This document shows, one piece after another, positions 1 through 10,369 of a DNA stretch of 64,000 bases. Both the position numbers and the translations under genes were made by a program. The notes beneath the pieces were generated by a model. The model saw only the letters and a list, made by a program, of their open reading frames with translations. It was not told the DNA's origin and ran no database searches. The stretch's first letter is position 1. Each line of letters opens with the position of its first letter. Source of the DNA: JANXQG01 sp963824275 (lineage in GTDB: Bacteria; Planctomycetota; Planctomycetia; Pirellulales; Thermoguttaceae); assembly GCA_963824275.1 (NCBI GenBank), contig CAWGOT010000003.1, positions 1,302,001-1,366,000 on the forward strand, given 5' to 3'.

Positions 1-631
1 ACCGTCATCGTCGTGTTGTTGATCTTCATGGCGATCGCGGATTTCAGCGTTTTCTCGGTCTTTGAAGGCGGCGTCCAATGGGTGACCGCCGCGATCCTCG
101 GCGTGGCAATCGCGCTTTTTTCAGGAGGCTACTTCATGCTCTTCGAATGGCTCATGCGCGGCCAGACGCCGGGCAAGAGGGCCCTCAAGATCCGCGTCAT
201 TCGCGACGACGGCACCCCGGCCACGATCCACGAGGTGTTGGTGCGAAACGTCCTCCGCCTGGTCGATTTCCTGCCCGGTTTTTATGGCGTGGGCGCTCGT
301 GATGTTCCCCAGCCGGTTGTCCAAGCGGTTGGGCGATATTGCGGCCGGCACGATCGTCGTCAAGGAGTCGCAACTCGACTACCGCGCCCGCGCCGATGAG
401 AAATACGAGCTGCACCCGCTCCTGATTGGCGAGATCAATGCGGAGCTGACCGTTGCCGAACGCCGCCTGATAACCGGCTTCCTGCAACGCCGGACCGAGC
501 TCCTGCCCAAGGCCCGCGAGGAGTTGGCCGAGCGGCTGGCCCGTCCGCTGTTCGAGAAATATGGCGGAGAGTGGTTCAACGCCGAGAGTTACCTCGTCTA
601 TTTGGCCAAGGGGCGGCATCATGAATCTTGA
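1..631 (+). CDS. RDD-family membrane protein, 5' end outside window, frameshifted
   Basis: The frame is open from base 1, so the start lies upstream of the window. Two hydrophobic stretches flank the RDD signature GQTPGKRALKIRVIRDDG. The segment 'FLPGFYG' ends in frame 1 near base 290, and the expected continuation SRLSKRLGDIAAGTIVV is in frame 2, so one indel lies at about 285-300. The hydrophilic C-terminal half (to 631) has no recognised domain. RDD proteins are small integral membrane proteins, some implicated in ion or solute transport; the substrate is unknown here. The stop overlaps the start of the SpoIIM-like gene by 11 bp, so the two are probably co-transcribed. This pairing is common in bacteria. 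Confidence 0.75.
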
Positions 632-1707
632 CGGCTGGCTGCGCGGTGCCGGCCGGTCTGGAAGCGGCTGGAGACGATCGTCGATCAACTCGTGGGTCAC
701 GGCCCTCGCCGCACTCTCCCCCAGGAGGTCGCCGAGTTGATCGAGTTGTATCCCTCGGCGTGCGCCGACCTGGCCCGCCTGCGGGCGCTGGGCGCCGAAC
801 CGGACCTCGTCGATCCGCTGAACCGTTTGATCATCCGCGCATGGCCAGGTCTATCGGGGAGCGCCGGCCAGCCCCTGGAGCTTGGGGGCGTTCTTTCTCA
901 GGGACTATCCCCGCCTCTTTCGCCAGACGTGGAAATTCACGCTCGCCAGTTTTCTGATCTCGCTGGCCACGGCGTGTGCCGCCTACTGCACCGTGCAGGA
1001 CTCGCCGCAGACGGTGGCCGATATCATGGGCGGTAACGATCGGGAATTCTATGGAGAGAAGTCGCTGGCCGATATCCGCGAACGCTTCGGCCACGAAGGC
1101 AACCCCATGCTCTCCAGCTTCGTGATTACCAATAACATTCGCGTGGCGCTGACCGCATTCGCTTTTGGGATCAGTTTCGGACTGGGCACGATCTGGGTCC
1201 TGGCCGTCAACGGGGCGATGGTCGGCGGCATTGCCGGCGCGTACGCCAAGAGCGGGATCGCGTGGCAAATGTGGATGGTGCTCCTGCCGCACGGCGCCTT
1301 GGAGCTGAGCGCCATCGTGATTGCCGGCGGGGCAGGGCTGCTGATGGGCTACGGCCTCTGCGCGCCGGCCAGCGCACGCGGCGCAGGGCGTCCGCGAAGA
1401 CGCCGTCCGCGCCGTGCAGTTGGCCTTCGGTCTGGTTCCAGCCTTCGTTCTGGCCGGGCTGTTCGAGGGCCTCGTGACGCCCAGCGACGCGATTAACCAA
1501 GGGGCCAAAGTCATCCTGGGCATTTCCGCCGCGGCGGTCTTCTGGCTCTATCTGCTCGTGGCCGGGCGGGGAGAGTGTCGATTTGCCAGCGAGGGTAGGG
1601 TGGGACCAGATCGCGTAGCGAGTGCCGGCCCACCATTGATTCAGGGCGGAAGAACCAATGGTGGGCCGGCGCTCGCGACGCGATCTGGTCCCACCCAGCG
1701 AAGTTGA
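621..1707 (+). CDS. Stage II sporulation protein M (SpoIIM/DUF95)-like membrane protein, several frameshifts
   Basis: The likely start is ATG 621 (MNLDGWLR). Joined frames give 'WKRLETIVDQL', then 'EVAELIELYPSACADLARL', then 'FFLRDYPRLFRQTWKFTLA' followed by multiple TM segments and 'GLVPAFVLAGLFEGLVTP'. Indels are needed at about 645-658, 838-842 and 1360-1400. The pattern of an N-terminal helical region followed by TM helices and a conserved 'FGLGT' segment is that of SpoIIM/DUF95 proteins, which are membrane proteins of unclear role outside endospore formers. The natural C-terminus is probably near 1575. The frame then runs on through a long hairpin (1599-1695) to 1707, so the last ~45 residues are probably repeat-encoded. 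Confidence 0.7.
1599..1695. repeat. Long inverted repeat (40-nt arms)
   Basis: Arms 1599-1638 and 1656-1695 are complementary with about two mismatches around a 17-nt loop. The left arm starts GGTGGGACCAGATCGCG. The repeat sits between the SpoIIM-like gene and the radical SAM gene. It has no T-run, so it looks like a dispersed repeat of the REP/miniature-element kind rather than a plain intrinsic terminator. Confidence 0.85.
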
Positions 1708-1715
1708 AGAAGCCG

Positions 1716-3575
1716 ATGAACAAGCCCTATCCTCTAGCCCTCCTGGTCCAACTGCCGATTCCGCCGCCCGGGCCGCAGCCCATCGAAGGCAACGTGCCGT
1801 TGGCGGCGGCCTATCTGAAGCTCTTCGCCCACCGCCGAGGGCTGAAGGGATGGCAGATCGAAATCCTCCCGGCAAGGCTCTGCAACCGGCTCGGCGATCA
1901 GGCCCTGGTGGCCGCGATCCTCGATCGCGGGCCGCAGATCGTCGGCTTCACCTGCTATCTCTGGAACATCCAGCGGACGATGTGGATCGCCCAGCAGGTG
2001 AAGGCAGCGCGGCCCGAGGTCCGCATCCTGCTGGGCGGGCCGGAAATCACCGCCGATAACCGCTGGGTGCTGGAGGAACCGGCGGTCGATCTGGCCGCGA
2101 TCGGCGAGGGCGAGCAGACCTTCTTCGATCTCCTTTCCGCGCTCGATTCCGGCCAGCCGACCGAGGGCATTCCAGGGCTGTGGAATCGCGGCGGCGACCT
2201 GCCGCTGCCGCGCCCGGCGCTCAGCGAGCTGGACCTGATCAGCTCGCCCTACATCGAGGGCCTTCTTGACGCCGCCGAGGAGCAGACGATGCTCATGGAG
2301 ACCTCGCGCGGCTGCCGCTACCGCTGCAAGTTCTGCTATTACCCCAAGAGCTACGACTCAATCTATCGCCTCTCGGCCGAGAAGATCGAAGCCGACCTGC
2401 GGCACGCCTGCCAGCGGGGCGTGAGGGAGATCTACCTGCTCGATCCCACCCTCAACCAGCGGCCCGACTTCGCCGGCTTCCTCCGCCTGCTGGCCCAAGG
2501 CAATCCCGACCGCCAGTTCACCTACTCGGCCGAACTCAGGGCGGAAGGCATCCGCGCCGAAACCGCCCGGCTGCTCCGCGAGGCCAACTTCCAGGAAGTC
2601 GAGGTCGGCCTGCAATCGGTCGATCCCGAGGCGCAGAAGCTGATGGGACGGCACGTCAGCCTGGAAGCGTTCGAGCGCGGCGCGCGGGCGATGCTCGACG
2701 AAGGGATCCGCGTCCGCGTCGACCTGATCCTCGGCCTGCCGGGCGACACGGTCGATTCGGTGCGTCGCGGGCTGGAATATCTCGATCGCGTGCGGCCCTT
2801 CACGGAGTTGCAGGTCTTCAACCTCTCGATCCTGCCCGGCACAGCGTTTCGGCAGACGGCCGTCGATCTAGGGCTGGAGTATCAGCCGCGTCCGCCCTAC
2901 TACGTCCTGAAAACGCCGACGCTCGATCTGGAAGATCTTTACGGCCTGATGGAAGAGGCCCAGGATGTCTTCGGGATCGTGTTCGACGCCTTGCCGCCGC
3001 CGGAGGTGGATGGGATGAGGGATGAGAGATTAGGGATGAAGGATGAGGGATTAGGGATGAGGGATGCCATGCAATGCGCGTGCGTGGTCGATCTGGACGC
3101 CCCCGTTCTCGCGCCGCTTCCCCCGGCTCCCAGTCGGTCTTTGGCGTTTACGCTCTGGCTGCGGTCGGCCGATTTCAGTGCCCGCGCTGCGGAGGCGGCC
3201 GAAGTGGTGCGGCAGGTCCTGGTCGACAATCCGCATACGACTCTGCAAGTGATCCTCGAGCCGGTCGGCGATCCCCGGCACCTGACGGCCGAAGTGCTGG
3301 AAGTCCTCTTGGCGGCCAGCCATGAGAGCCTGAGCTATCTCGATTGGTTCTACAGCCTGCATCCGGTTCGGCTCTTGGGGGCGAAACGGCTGGTGGTTCT
3401 GCTGCCGGTCGCCCTGGAGGAATTGCTCGACGAGGCCTGGCTCAACGAAATCGAAGATCGGGGGACGATCCACTGGACGGGCGAACTTGAGCTTACCGGG
3501 CGGCGACCGTGCCCTGCAAGGGCCGCTCGGGCGGAATCACCAGCTCAGTCAAACGCGAGCGGCGAAGCGACTTGA
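1716..3575 (+). CDS. B12-binding-type radical SAM protein
   Basis: The uninterrupted frame from ATG 1716 encodes about 619 aa. The N-terminal ~180 residues resemble a cobalamin-binding fold ('VGFTCYLWNIQ', 'ILLGGPEIT', 'VDLAAIGEGEQTF'). The radical SAM cluster motif is CRYRCKFC (CxxxCxxC, about residue 205), followed by a TIM-barrel-like region ('FQEVEVGLQSVDPEAQKLM', 'VDLILGLPGDT'). Such proteins reductively cleave SAM to drive methylation or rearrangements; the substrate cannot be told. A linker near 3011-3070 is a degenerate tandem repeat (GMRDERLGMKDEGLGMRD), matching a nucleotide repeat rather than family sequence. The last ~25 residues overlap the convergent response-regulator gene and may not be native. 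An upstream TTG at 1704 is a weaker start. Confidence 0.85.
   Translation: MNKPYPLALLVQLPIPPPGPQPIEGNVPLAAAYLKLFAHRRGLKGWQIEILPARLCNRLGDQALVAAILDRGPQIVGFTCYLWNIQRTMWIAQQVKAARPEVRILLGGPEITADNRWVLEEPAVDLAAIGEGEQTFFDLLSALDSGQPTEGIPGLWNRGGDLPLPRPALSELDLISSPYIEGLLDAAEEQTMLMETSRGCRYRCKFCYYPKSYDSIYRLSAEKIEADLRHACQRGVREIYLLDPTLNQRPDFAGFLRLLAQGNPDRQFTYSAELRAEGIRAETARLLREANFQEVEVGLQSVDPEAQKLMGRHVSLEAFERGARAMLDEGIRVRVDLILGLPGDTVDSVRRGLEYLDRVRPFTELQVFNLSILPGTAFRQTAVDLGLEYQPRPPYYVLKTPTLDLEDLYGLMEEAQDVFGIVFDALPPPEVDGMRDERLGMKDEGLGMRDAMQCACVVDLDAPVLAPLPPAPSRSLAFTLWLRSADFSARAAEAAEVVRQVLVDNPHTTLQVILEPVGDPRHLTAEVLEVLLAASHESLSYLDWFYSLHPVRLLGAKRLVVLLPVALEELLDEAWLNEIEDRGTIHWTGELELTGRRPCPARAARAESPAQSNASGEAT
3011..3068 (+). 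repeat. In-frame tandem repeat inside radical SAM gene
   Basis: Three degenerate units of the GGGATGAGGGATGAG/ATTAGGGATGA type are translated as GMRDERLGMKDEGLGMRD between the radical SAM core and the C-terminal domain. Purine-rich and unlike the flanking sequence, this looks like a repeat captured in a linker. Confidence 0.75.
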
Positions 3576-3969
3576 CCGCATGCAGGAATTGATCCAGACT
3601 GACCGGCTTGGTCATGAAGCCGTCGATGCGGAGATTCTCCGCCTGCAAGACCGCACGATGCACGGCCGAAGCGGTCAAAACCAGCACGGGGATCGCCTGC
3701 AATCGCTCGTCGTTGCGGAGCTCGAACAGCACCTGGCGGCCGTCTTTCTTCGGCAGCTCCATGTCCAGCAGGATCAAGTCCGGCTCCGGCGTCTGGGCAA
3801 AGATGCCTTCCCGGCGGAGAAAGCTCAGGGCTTCCTCGCCATCGCGAACCAGGCTCACCCGGCAACGGATGTCCTCGTTCTTCAATGCCTGGATCGTCTC
3901 CCGCGCGTCATCCAGATTGTCTTCGACCAGCAGAATCTCCGGGGGACGGCCAATCGGTGTGCGGCTCAT
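3493..3969 (-). CDS. Single-domain response regulator (CheY/Rcp1-like)
   Basis: The 158-aa protein is one receiver domain. It shows the acidic pair in 'ILLVEDNLDD', the phosphoacceptor Asp in 'LILLDMELPKKDG', the switch Thr/Ser in 'VLVLTAS' and the conserved Lys in 'FMTKPVS'. The ~20-residue gap before the phosphoacceptor strand and the 'DMELPKKDG' motif are typical of Rcp1-like regulators that pair with phytochrome or hybrid kinases. There is no output domain, so it probably acts by protein contact or phosphorelay. It converges on the radical SAM gene with an ~80 bp overlap. No cognate kinase is adjacent; the next gene leftward in transcription is another response regulator. Confidence 0.9.
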   Translation of the reverse strand: MSRTPIGRPPEILLVEDNLDDARETIQALKNEDIRCRVSLVRDGEEALSFLRREGIFAQTPEPDLILLDMELPKKDGRQVLFELRNDERLQAIPVLVLTASAVHRAVLQAENLRIDGFMTKPVSLDQFLHAVKSLRRSRLTELVIPPERPLQGTVAAR

Positions 3970-4096
3970 AAGGAGTGCTCCCCAGAAAAGGACGTGTGCT
4001 TTCTCTCTCCCTATTGTACTTCACCCAGCGACCAGAAACAACCGCCCGAATGTGCCGATTCCGGTTTCAGGAGCAGACCAAATAGGCGAATGCGTT

Positions 4097-4150
4097 GGAG
4101 TCCCGCCTTCAGGCGGAAGTCCGTCCGGCGCCGCCTAAAGGCGGGACTCC
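4097..4150. repeat. Inverted repeat, 20-nt arms
   Basis: Arms 4097-4116 (GGAGTCCCGCCTTCAGGCGG) and 4131-4150 pair with one mismatch around 14 nt. It lies between two divergently placed ends of response-regulator genes (3969 and 4164). No T-run follows. This is one of several dispersed hairpins in the window. Confidence 0.85.
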
Positions 4151-4163
4151 CGCGGCGCGACAT

Positions 4164-5312
4164 TTATGTTGCAAGCGGAAGCGGCGGCTCAATTTCGGGC
4201 AAAGGCGGCGCAACCGCCCCGGGCGTCGAGCGGATATAGCCCGCCGCCCGATCGTCCGGGTTCTTTTGGGCAATGCGGCGGATTTCCGGCAAGAGCGAGA
4301 GAAACACGCTGAAAAGGAAGGGATCGAAATGTTTCCCGCGACCTTCCTCCATGATTCCCATCGCCTTGTCCTCGGGGAGGGCCTCGTGGTAGACGCGGCG
4401 GTGCGTCAGGGCGTCGTAGACATCGACGATCGCCAGGATGCGGGCCGACTCGGGGATCGCCATCCCGGCCAGTCCCTTGGGATAGCCGCTGCCGTCCCAG
4501 TGCTCGTGATGCGCCATGGCGATTTCGTGGGCCATCTGCAGAATGGCCGATTCCGATCCCTCCAGCATCCGCGCCGATGGCGGTATGGGTCTTCATGACG
4601 GCGAATTCTTCCGCGGTGAGCGGGCCGGGCTTCTGCAGGATGGCGTCGGGGATGCCGATTTTTCCCAGGTCGTGCATGGGCGCGGCCAGGCGGATGTTCT
4701 GCACCTGCTCGGCAGGCCAGCCGAGGACTTCCGCGAACAGTTCGCAGTACAGCCCTGTGCGCTTGATGTGCGCCCCGTCTCCTCGTCGCGATAGCGCGAG
4801 GCGCTGAGCAGGCGGAGGATCGTTTCTTCGTGCGCGTGGCGAATGGCCTGCATCTGCTCGCGGATTTGGGCCTCGAGCGTGGCCGTGTACTGCCGCCGTT
4901 CGACGAGCAGCTCGCGACGCTCCAGGGCTTTCTTTGCCTGCAAAACCAGCTCGCCCGATTCGATCGGCTTGAGCAGGTAGCCGTAGGCCCCGAGCGTCAT
5001 CGCCTCGACGGCCGTAGCGGTCTCTTCCAGGGCGGTCAGCACCAGGACCTCGGTATCGGGCCAGCACTGCTTGATTTGCGAGAGGACTTCCAGACCGGAG
5101 CGGTCGGGCACGGTGATGTCCAGCGTCAGCAGGTGGGCCTCCTGGTCCTGCAGGCGGGCCATCGCCTCGTCGGCGCTGGCCGCTTCGCCGCACTGGAATC
5201 CGGCCCTGGTGAGCCACTGGCAGACGGTCGTCCGTGCGTACGATTCGTCGTCGACGACGAGCACGCGGGGCGCGACTTTCTTGCGGCTCGGGTAGCTTCC
5301 GACCTCAGCCAT
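4164..5312 (-). CDS. Response regulator with HD-GYP phosphodiesterase domain, two frameshifts
   Basis: The N-terminal receiver domain runs from ATG 5312: 'VLVVDDESYART', phosphoacceptor 'LLTLDITVPDRSG', 'VLVLTAL', 'GYLLKPIES'. A helical linker follows, then an HD-GYP domain: 'RYRDEETGAHIKRTG', the metal-binding 'HDLGKIGIPD', 'HHEHWDGSGYPKG' carrying the GYP motif, and 'RILAIVDVYDAL'. Indels near 4775 and 4575 must be corrected to join the three segments (about 380 aa). HD-GYP proteins of this RpfG-like architecture hydrolyse cyclic di-GMP when phosphorylated, so it should lower c-di-GMP in response to an unidentified kinase. It is followed after ~190 bp by the single-domain regulator. Confidence 0.88.
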
Positions 5313-5427
5313 GACACAATCCCGGAATATTTCCCAGTTCCAGAAACCATACGCCAGGAAATGTGAGCGTGAGGTTAGCGCGACAAAAATGCTACCTCGC
5401 TCTTGACGGTGGCGCCGATTGTGACGG

Positions 5428-8400
5428 TTATTCTGGAAGTGCGTCCAGGAGCATGTCGGGCTCGGCGACGTTCATCTCGCGGATGACCCGCAGCCGTTGC
5501 ACTTCGTGCAGCACGTCGAATATCTGCCGGCACATCGATCGCGTGATGCCGTAGAGTTGCATGACGAGACTCTCGATTTGGTAGTCGTCGTGGGTCGAGG
5601 GCGGCCTGCTCGTCGCCAGCACGGCGGCGACCCTGTCGGCGATCTCATCGTGCAGCTTGGCCTCGCGCGGCTGGGAGAAGTCAATGGCGCGGATCGGCAA
5701 TTCCTGCACCGAGCTCCTGAGTCCAACGCGGGAAGCTGCGCCATTCGGTATCGCCACTTTTCATGTAATAGCGATACAGCATGACGCGCGAATTCAGTGC
5801 GCCCAGGATGTACTCCAGGCGATAGCGGGGCCGGTCGGCCGGGGCGTCGCGGCGGATTCTCCAGGTGAATACCGACTGGTTCGTCAGCGCGCCCGATTCG
5901 TCAATCGTCGCGTAGATCCCGACGCCGGTTTGGCGCACCAGGATACGTTTGCCTTTGTAGAATTCTGCCGCCTTATAGTTGATACCGTCTTTGGAGGTGT
6001 CGATGTACTCGATACCGCCAAGCGAATAACGGTTGACCGCCTCGCCCGAAATGATCGGTTTCCAATTCTTCCGCGCGGCTTCTCGGCGATGATAACGTCG
6101 TGTTTTGCCGCATCCTCAAAGGCGAACTCTCGGCCACAATGGCGACAGCCTTTGCGCCGCCAGGCGCCTTTTACCTTGCGGGGAACGTTATCCCATTTGT
6201 AGCAATAGGGGCACTGCAGGACCTCGCCGGACTTGCCGATCTCCACACCGCGTCCCTTCTCCGTCAGGGACTCCCAGTCAATGCGAGGCTCGTCAATCCT
6301 GGCTATAGTGGGCGTATCGATCCCCCGCGCAAAAATGTCTACCTCGTATCGCGGGTTGGCCCGAAATCGGGACTGCTCAACATCGTGCCCGCTCTCCGCG
6401 ATGATATCCGCTATCGTCTTGCTGCGATGGAGTAACGTGTCTTCCTCCAGCAGCCGGCGGTCGTCTTTGCGCAGCGTTGCCACGCGGATCCGCTCTTCCG
6501 GCCGCGGCGAGCGGTTGGCAAAACAGAGGAAGAACGCAGCGCGGTAGACGGAGGGGAAAATGCCTTCGCCCACGCGCACCAGCCGCGTCAACGCGGTTTG
6601 GTCCAGCAACATGCGGCGCAACGGCTCGTGCTCGGGCAGAGTGATACTGTCGGGGATGATGAAGCCGAACATCCCTCCCTCCCGAAGCAACCGCCGGCCC
6701 AATTCGATGAACAGTTCATAGCTGTCGAATTGCCCATGCGCGAGCGCAAACGGTCCGCCGTCGAGGTAGTGGCTGATCTCGGTCAGGTCGGCGCCCCAGG
6801 GCGGGTTTCCCACGATGAGGTCGAAGCCGTCTCGCTCCTCGAAGACCTCGGCGAACTCGATTTCCCAGTGGAACGGCATGGTAATCTCGAGGTCCGGGCA
6901 GCGCTCCGACAGCAACTTGGTGAACTCACCCCGGATGGGTTCTTTCGCTTCGTCGATCCTGGCCAAGGCGCTGCGAATCTGGCGGTGCAGGCTGAGGACT
7001 TCAGCGCCCGTAAAAAGGGAGCCATCGGAGGCCGCGCGCGTCTCCAGTTCCGCGAGGTCTTTCCGCAATTGTTTCAACTCGCGGAATTTCTCGGGATAGG
7101 CCTTCTGTTCGAACTTCGCCAGGCGGAACCCCGGCGGCGTGCCGCAGACCAGCGAGTTGCCGCACTTGATGTGGGTGTCGATCGTCACGAAGGGCTCGCC
7201 CTGCATGGCCGAATTGATCCACAGGCTCAACTTGGTGAGCATGACCGCCGTGGGGTCCTTGTCGACGCCGAAGACCCCGCGTTGCGTGACATAGCGCTTC
7301 CATTGCTGGTAGGAGCGGCGGTCGTCCAGTTCTTCGCAGCGGGCCGCGACATGATTGACGTACTCGACGAGGAAATGGCCGCTGCCGCAGGCCGGATCGA
7401 GGCACACCAGGTCCCAGGGCTTGCGGTCGGGGAGCCGCGCCAGCGCTTCGCCGACGGCGTGCTCGACCAGGAACTTCGTGGCCGACTGCGGCGTATAGAA
7501 GGTCCCTTCCTTGCGGCGCCGGGGCACCCGGTACTCCGGTCGCGGCCCACCTGCGGGTCGAGCCGCCGCTCCTTGATCTCGATGACGTATCCCAGGAACC
7601 TCTCGTAGATGTTGCCGAGGATCCGTGGATTGATCTGCGCGTAGTCGATCGGGCGGGCGGCCTGTCGTGAGAGCTTCAGGAGAACGTCCCTGAGCAAGAC
7701 ATCGTCGATCCGCAGTTGGGGATCGTCCAGCAGCGGATCGGCGTCAAAAAGAGCGCCGTCGTAGGGGTAGATGCTGAACTGGTTTTCGCTGCGGCCGTCG
7801 AGCCAGGCAAAATATTGCTGCACGTAGCCGTAGAGCGTCGCCTCCCGCCCCCATTTTTTATCCTGCTCGAAGCGTTCAATGATCTCCCGCGCCAGAAACG
7901 CCTTGGGCAGGAGCGGCGTGTCCTCGGCAAAACGAATGAACATGATCCGAAACAGCAACTTGACGACCGCCTCGTTGATCTGCGCTTGCGGCCGGTCCGG
8001 GAACTGCGGCTGGAGGGCGCGGAATAGAAGCAAGCGGCTTTCCACCAGCTTGTCGTAAATCGTTTCGCTGATCGACTCCTGCCAATTCTCGCTTTGCCTG
8101 CGAAGCTCATCCAAGGGGCAAATTCCGTCCCGGTCCGGCGAAAAGGCGGCCCTGCGGAAAGTGGCATAGAAGAGAAGGAACTGCGAGCGGTTTTCCATGA
8201 GGTCGCTGAGGAAATAGCGCTCGCAGGCGTTCAACGGGCTCTCGCTGCCTTTGAGTTGCGTCTTGTAAAGCCGCCACTCGGCGCCGTTGGTGACCACAAA
8301 CCAACGGCAATTGGACAAGCCTGCGTAATCCCAAGCCTGTCGGACAGGCGGGCGGTTAGAGCCGTCCTTCTTGTCGAGCGATTTTCCCCAGGCCTTGGCT

Positions 8401-8713
8401 TCCAGGGGGAGATCGTTGCCGCCGATGCGGAAGAAATACTCGACTGCGCCGCGCTGCCGCCCGCTCCGGGATGGTTGACCGCGTGTTCGGCGTCGTTTTC
8501 GCTGCGGTGGAAGCCGAGAATCTCGTACAGGATGGGCTCGATGATTTTCTCGCGCGTATTGGCTTCGCCGCTGATCCGCTTTCGTTCCAGGTCTGTGCAG
8601 GCAGCCCTAAACTCGCGCGTGTGGAGCAGCGCTGCGCCGGCATCGGAAAGATGGCTGGCGAGGGCGTCAACGTCCTGGCGGCGAAAGAGGGGATTTAGGA
8701 TCGGGTCGGACAT
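5428..8713 (-). CDS. Type IIG restriction-modification enzyme / N6-adenine methyltransferase, frameshifted
   Basis: The joined frames give about 1,090 aa. The N-terminus (MSDPILNPLFRRQDVDALA, then 'REKIIEPILYEILGFHR') is a restriction-like domain. It is followed by a helical region, MTase motif I 'LDPACGSGHFLVEYVNH' and motif IV 'NPPWG' (N6-adenine class). The target-recognition region contains a zinc ribbon, CPYCYKW with CRHCG, and ends 'LYGITRSMCRQIFDVLHEV'. Indels are inferred near 8445, 7530, 6080 and 5735. Eco57I/BREX-PglX-like enzymes combine methylation and cleavage in one chain; which activity survives cannot be read from sequence. dinD lies 48 bp upstream on the same strand. A related gene start lies beside intact asnS (18233-18298). 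Confidence 0.85.
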
Positions 8714-8761
8714 ATCTGCCTCCGGAGTGGGCAGTATAGCTGAATTTCAAGAACACGCAAC

Positions 8762-9679
8762 TCACACCTGTTCGTCTTCGCGAGGCGGGGCTTCGTTGCC
8801 ATGCGACGAGTCACGCTCCTTCCCGATCAGCCCTTTGGCGGCCGGGCCGTCCAATGCCAGTTTCGGGGTCGCTTGCTTGATTCGTTTCTTGACTTGCTTG
8901 ATGTGTTCGGCGGGCGGCAGGTTCTCGGGGAGTGTGCCGCCGATCCGCTTGATCGCCTCCCGCACTTCCTGGCCGACCTCCTTATGCGTTTGGATGGCCT
9001 GCTGCTGTTCGTGGACCCGCTGGCGTGCCAGTTTGTCGCGGGTCTGCGTCATGCGGAATTGATTGGCGGCAAGCTCGGTCGTGTCCATGCGGTCCATGAG
9101 TTGCTCCTTCTCGGGAACGCCTTTGCGGGCTTTGATGCCGTCCACGCCCAATCCGCCGTAGAGGCCCTTGTATCCGGCGTCGTGGAAGATGCCAAACATG
9201 CGGTTCTGGACGCCCGCTTCCCGTGCGGCGCCGGAAAGCGCCTTGAACTCCTCGGAGGTCTGTTTCCGAAGCTCCAACCGCTCCAGGTCGGCGGCGGCCT
9301 GGTCAGACAACTCTTGACGCCGAGTCTGGATGGCAAAGTACTTCTGGGCGTTGGCGATCTCCGGCTTGCGGGGATCGCCGTTTTGGGCAATCAGGTAACA
9401 GGCGAAACGGGAAAGCTGGTAGTCGGGAACGACCTGGACTGCGCCTTTGCCGCCGGGGATCGGTTTGCCGGCGCCGGCAAAGTGATGGCTGGGGTCGTTA
9501 CCCGATTGCTCACAAGAGGTTATGGCTTTCTTAATGGCGTTCTCGAACCGCCGCCACTGACTATACCCCAGAAGCGGTTGCAAGTCCCTCGCACTCCAGT
9601 ATTCGGCGTCGTAATCGTTGACCTTCTTGAGGCCCTCGAACCCGCCACCCCCAACTTGGGGAAGGTTTTCGTCGGTCAT
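8762..9679 (-). CDS. dinD: DNA damage-inducible protein D homologue
   Basis: The 305-aa protein matches the E. coli DinD pattern throughout: 'YWSARDLQPLLGYSQWRRF', 'SRFACYLIAQNGDPRKPEI', 'YFAIQTRRQELSD', 'GYKGLYGG', 'MDTTELAANQFRMTQTRDK'. DinD belongs to the SOS regulon in E. coli and the protein inhibits RecA filaments in vitro. Here it sits between the displaced asnS 3' fragment and the type IIG gene and probably forms an operon with the latter. I see no obvious LexA box. DinD-like genes next to restriction systems fit a role in damage or defence responses, but that is inference. Confidence 0.9.
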   Translation of the reverse strand: MTDENLPQVGGGGFEGLKKVNDYDAEYWSARDLQPLLGYSQWRRFENAIKKAITSCEQSGNDPSHHFAGAGKPIPGGKGAVQVVPDYQLSRFACYLIAQNGDPRKPEIANAQKYFAIQTRRQELSDQAAADLERLELRKQTSEEFKALSGAAREAGVQNRMFGIFHDAGYKGLYGGLGVDGIKARKGVPEKEQLMDRMDTTELAANQFRMTQTRDKLARQRVHEQQQAIQTHKEVGQEVREAIKRIGGTLPENLPPAEHIKQVKKRIKQATPKLALDGPAAKGLIGKERDSSHGNEAPPREDEQV

Positions 9680-9719
9680 CGTTTCCTCCTTGGTCTTGGG
9701 TATCCGTTTCCGCCCCTTC

Positions 9720-9987
<268 letters not shown>

Positions 9988-9989
<2 letters not shown>

Positions 9990-10269
9990 ACTTCGGTTTC
10001 CGGGACGCTGGCAGAAAGTCAAGTCGTGACGTCCGACCCCGGCCTGCTTGAACTCCCTGCCTTACTTTCCCAATACGCCTGACTTGCACGGGGATACCTT
10101 CCCACGTTTTCGGGATGCTGCCATCCTTCTTTGGCAGGCGACGCACATAAACGATTAGGATTGAACTTCCGTCATCCTCCGCGATACCAACGTTGGAAAC
10201 GTATGGCAAATTGCGGAGAGCAACGCCTAGGCGGACAGCGGCGGACTTTGTTGCTTCGTCAAATGCCAT
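9988..10269 (-). CDS. Hypothetical 93-aa protein
   Basis: It starts at ATG 10269 (MAFDEATKSAAVRLGVALR) and has mixed alpha/beta character ('GSSILIVYVRRLPKKDGS', then a basic C-terminus). It lies directly downstream of res on the same strand, so it may be the last gene of the radC-mod-res operon. Its stop codon coincides with the left junction of the asnS duplication, so its 3' end may be fixed by the insertion. I recognise no family. Confidence 0.55.
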
Positions 10270-10369
10270 GACCAGAGACCAACACTGGATTGCCGAATGC
10301 CTGAAGAACGCTTTCGATCGGCATCATGATGCCGTACTGCCAAAACCCGGAAACGGAGATGGCATCATC

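Noticed and set aside
10266..10331. Short minus-strand ORF between res and the 93-aa gene
   Set aside because: At 22 codons it is too short to support, with no ribosome-binding site or recognisable similarity.
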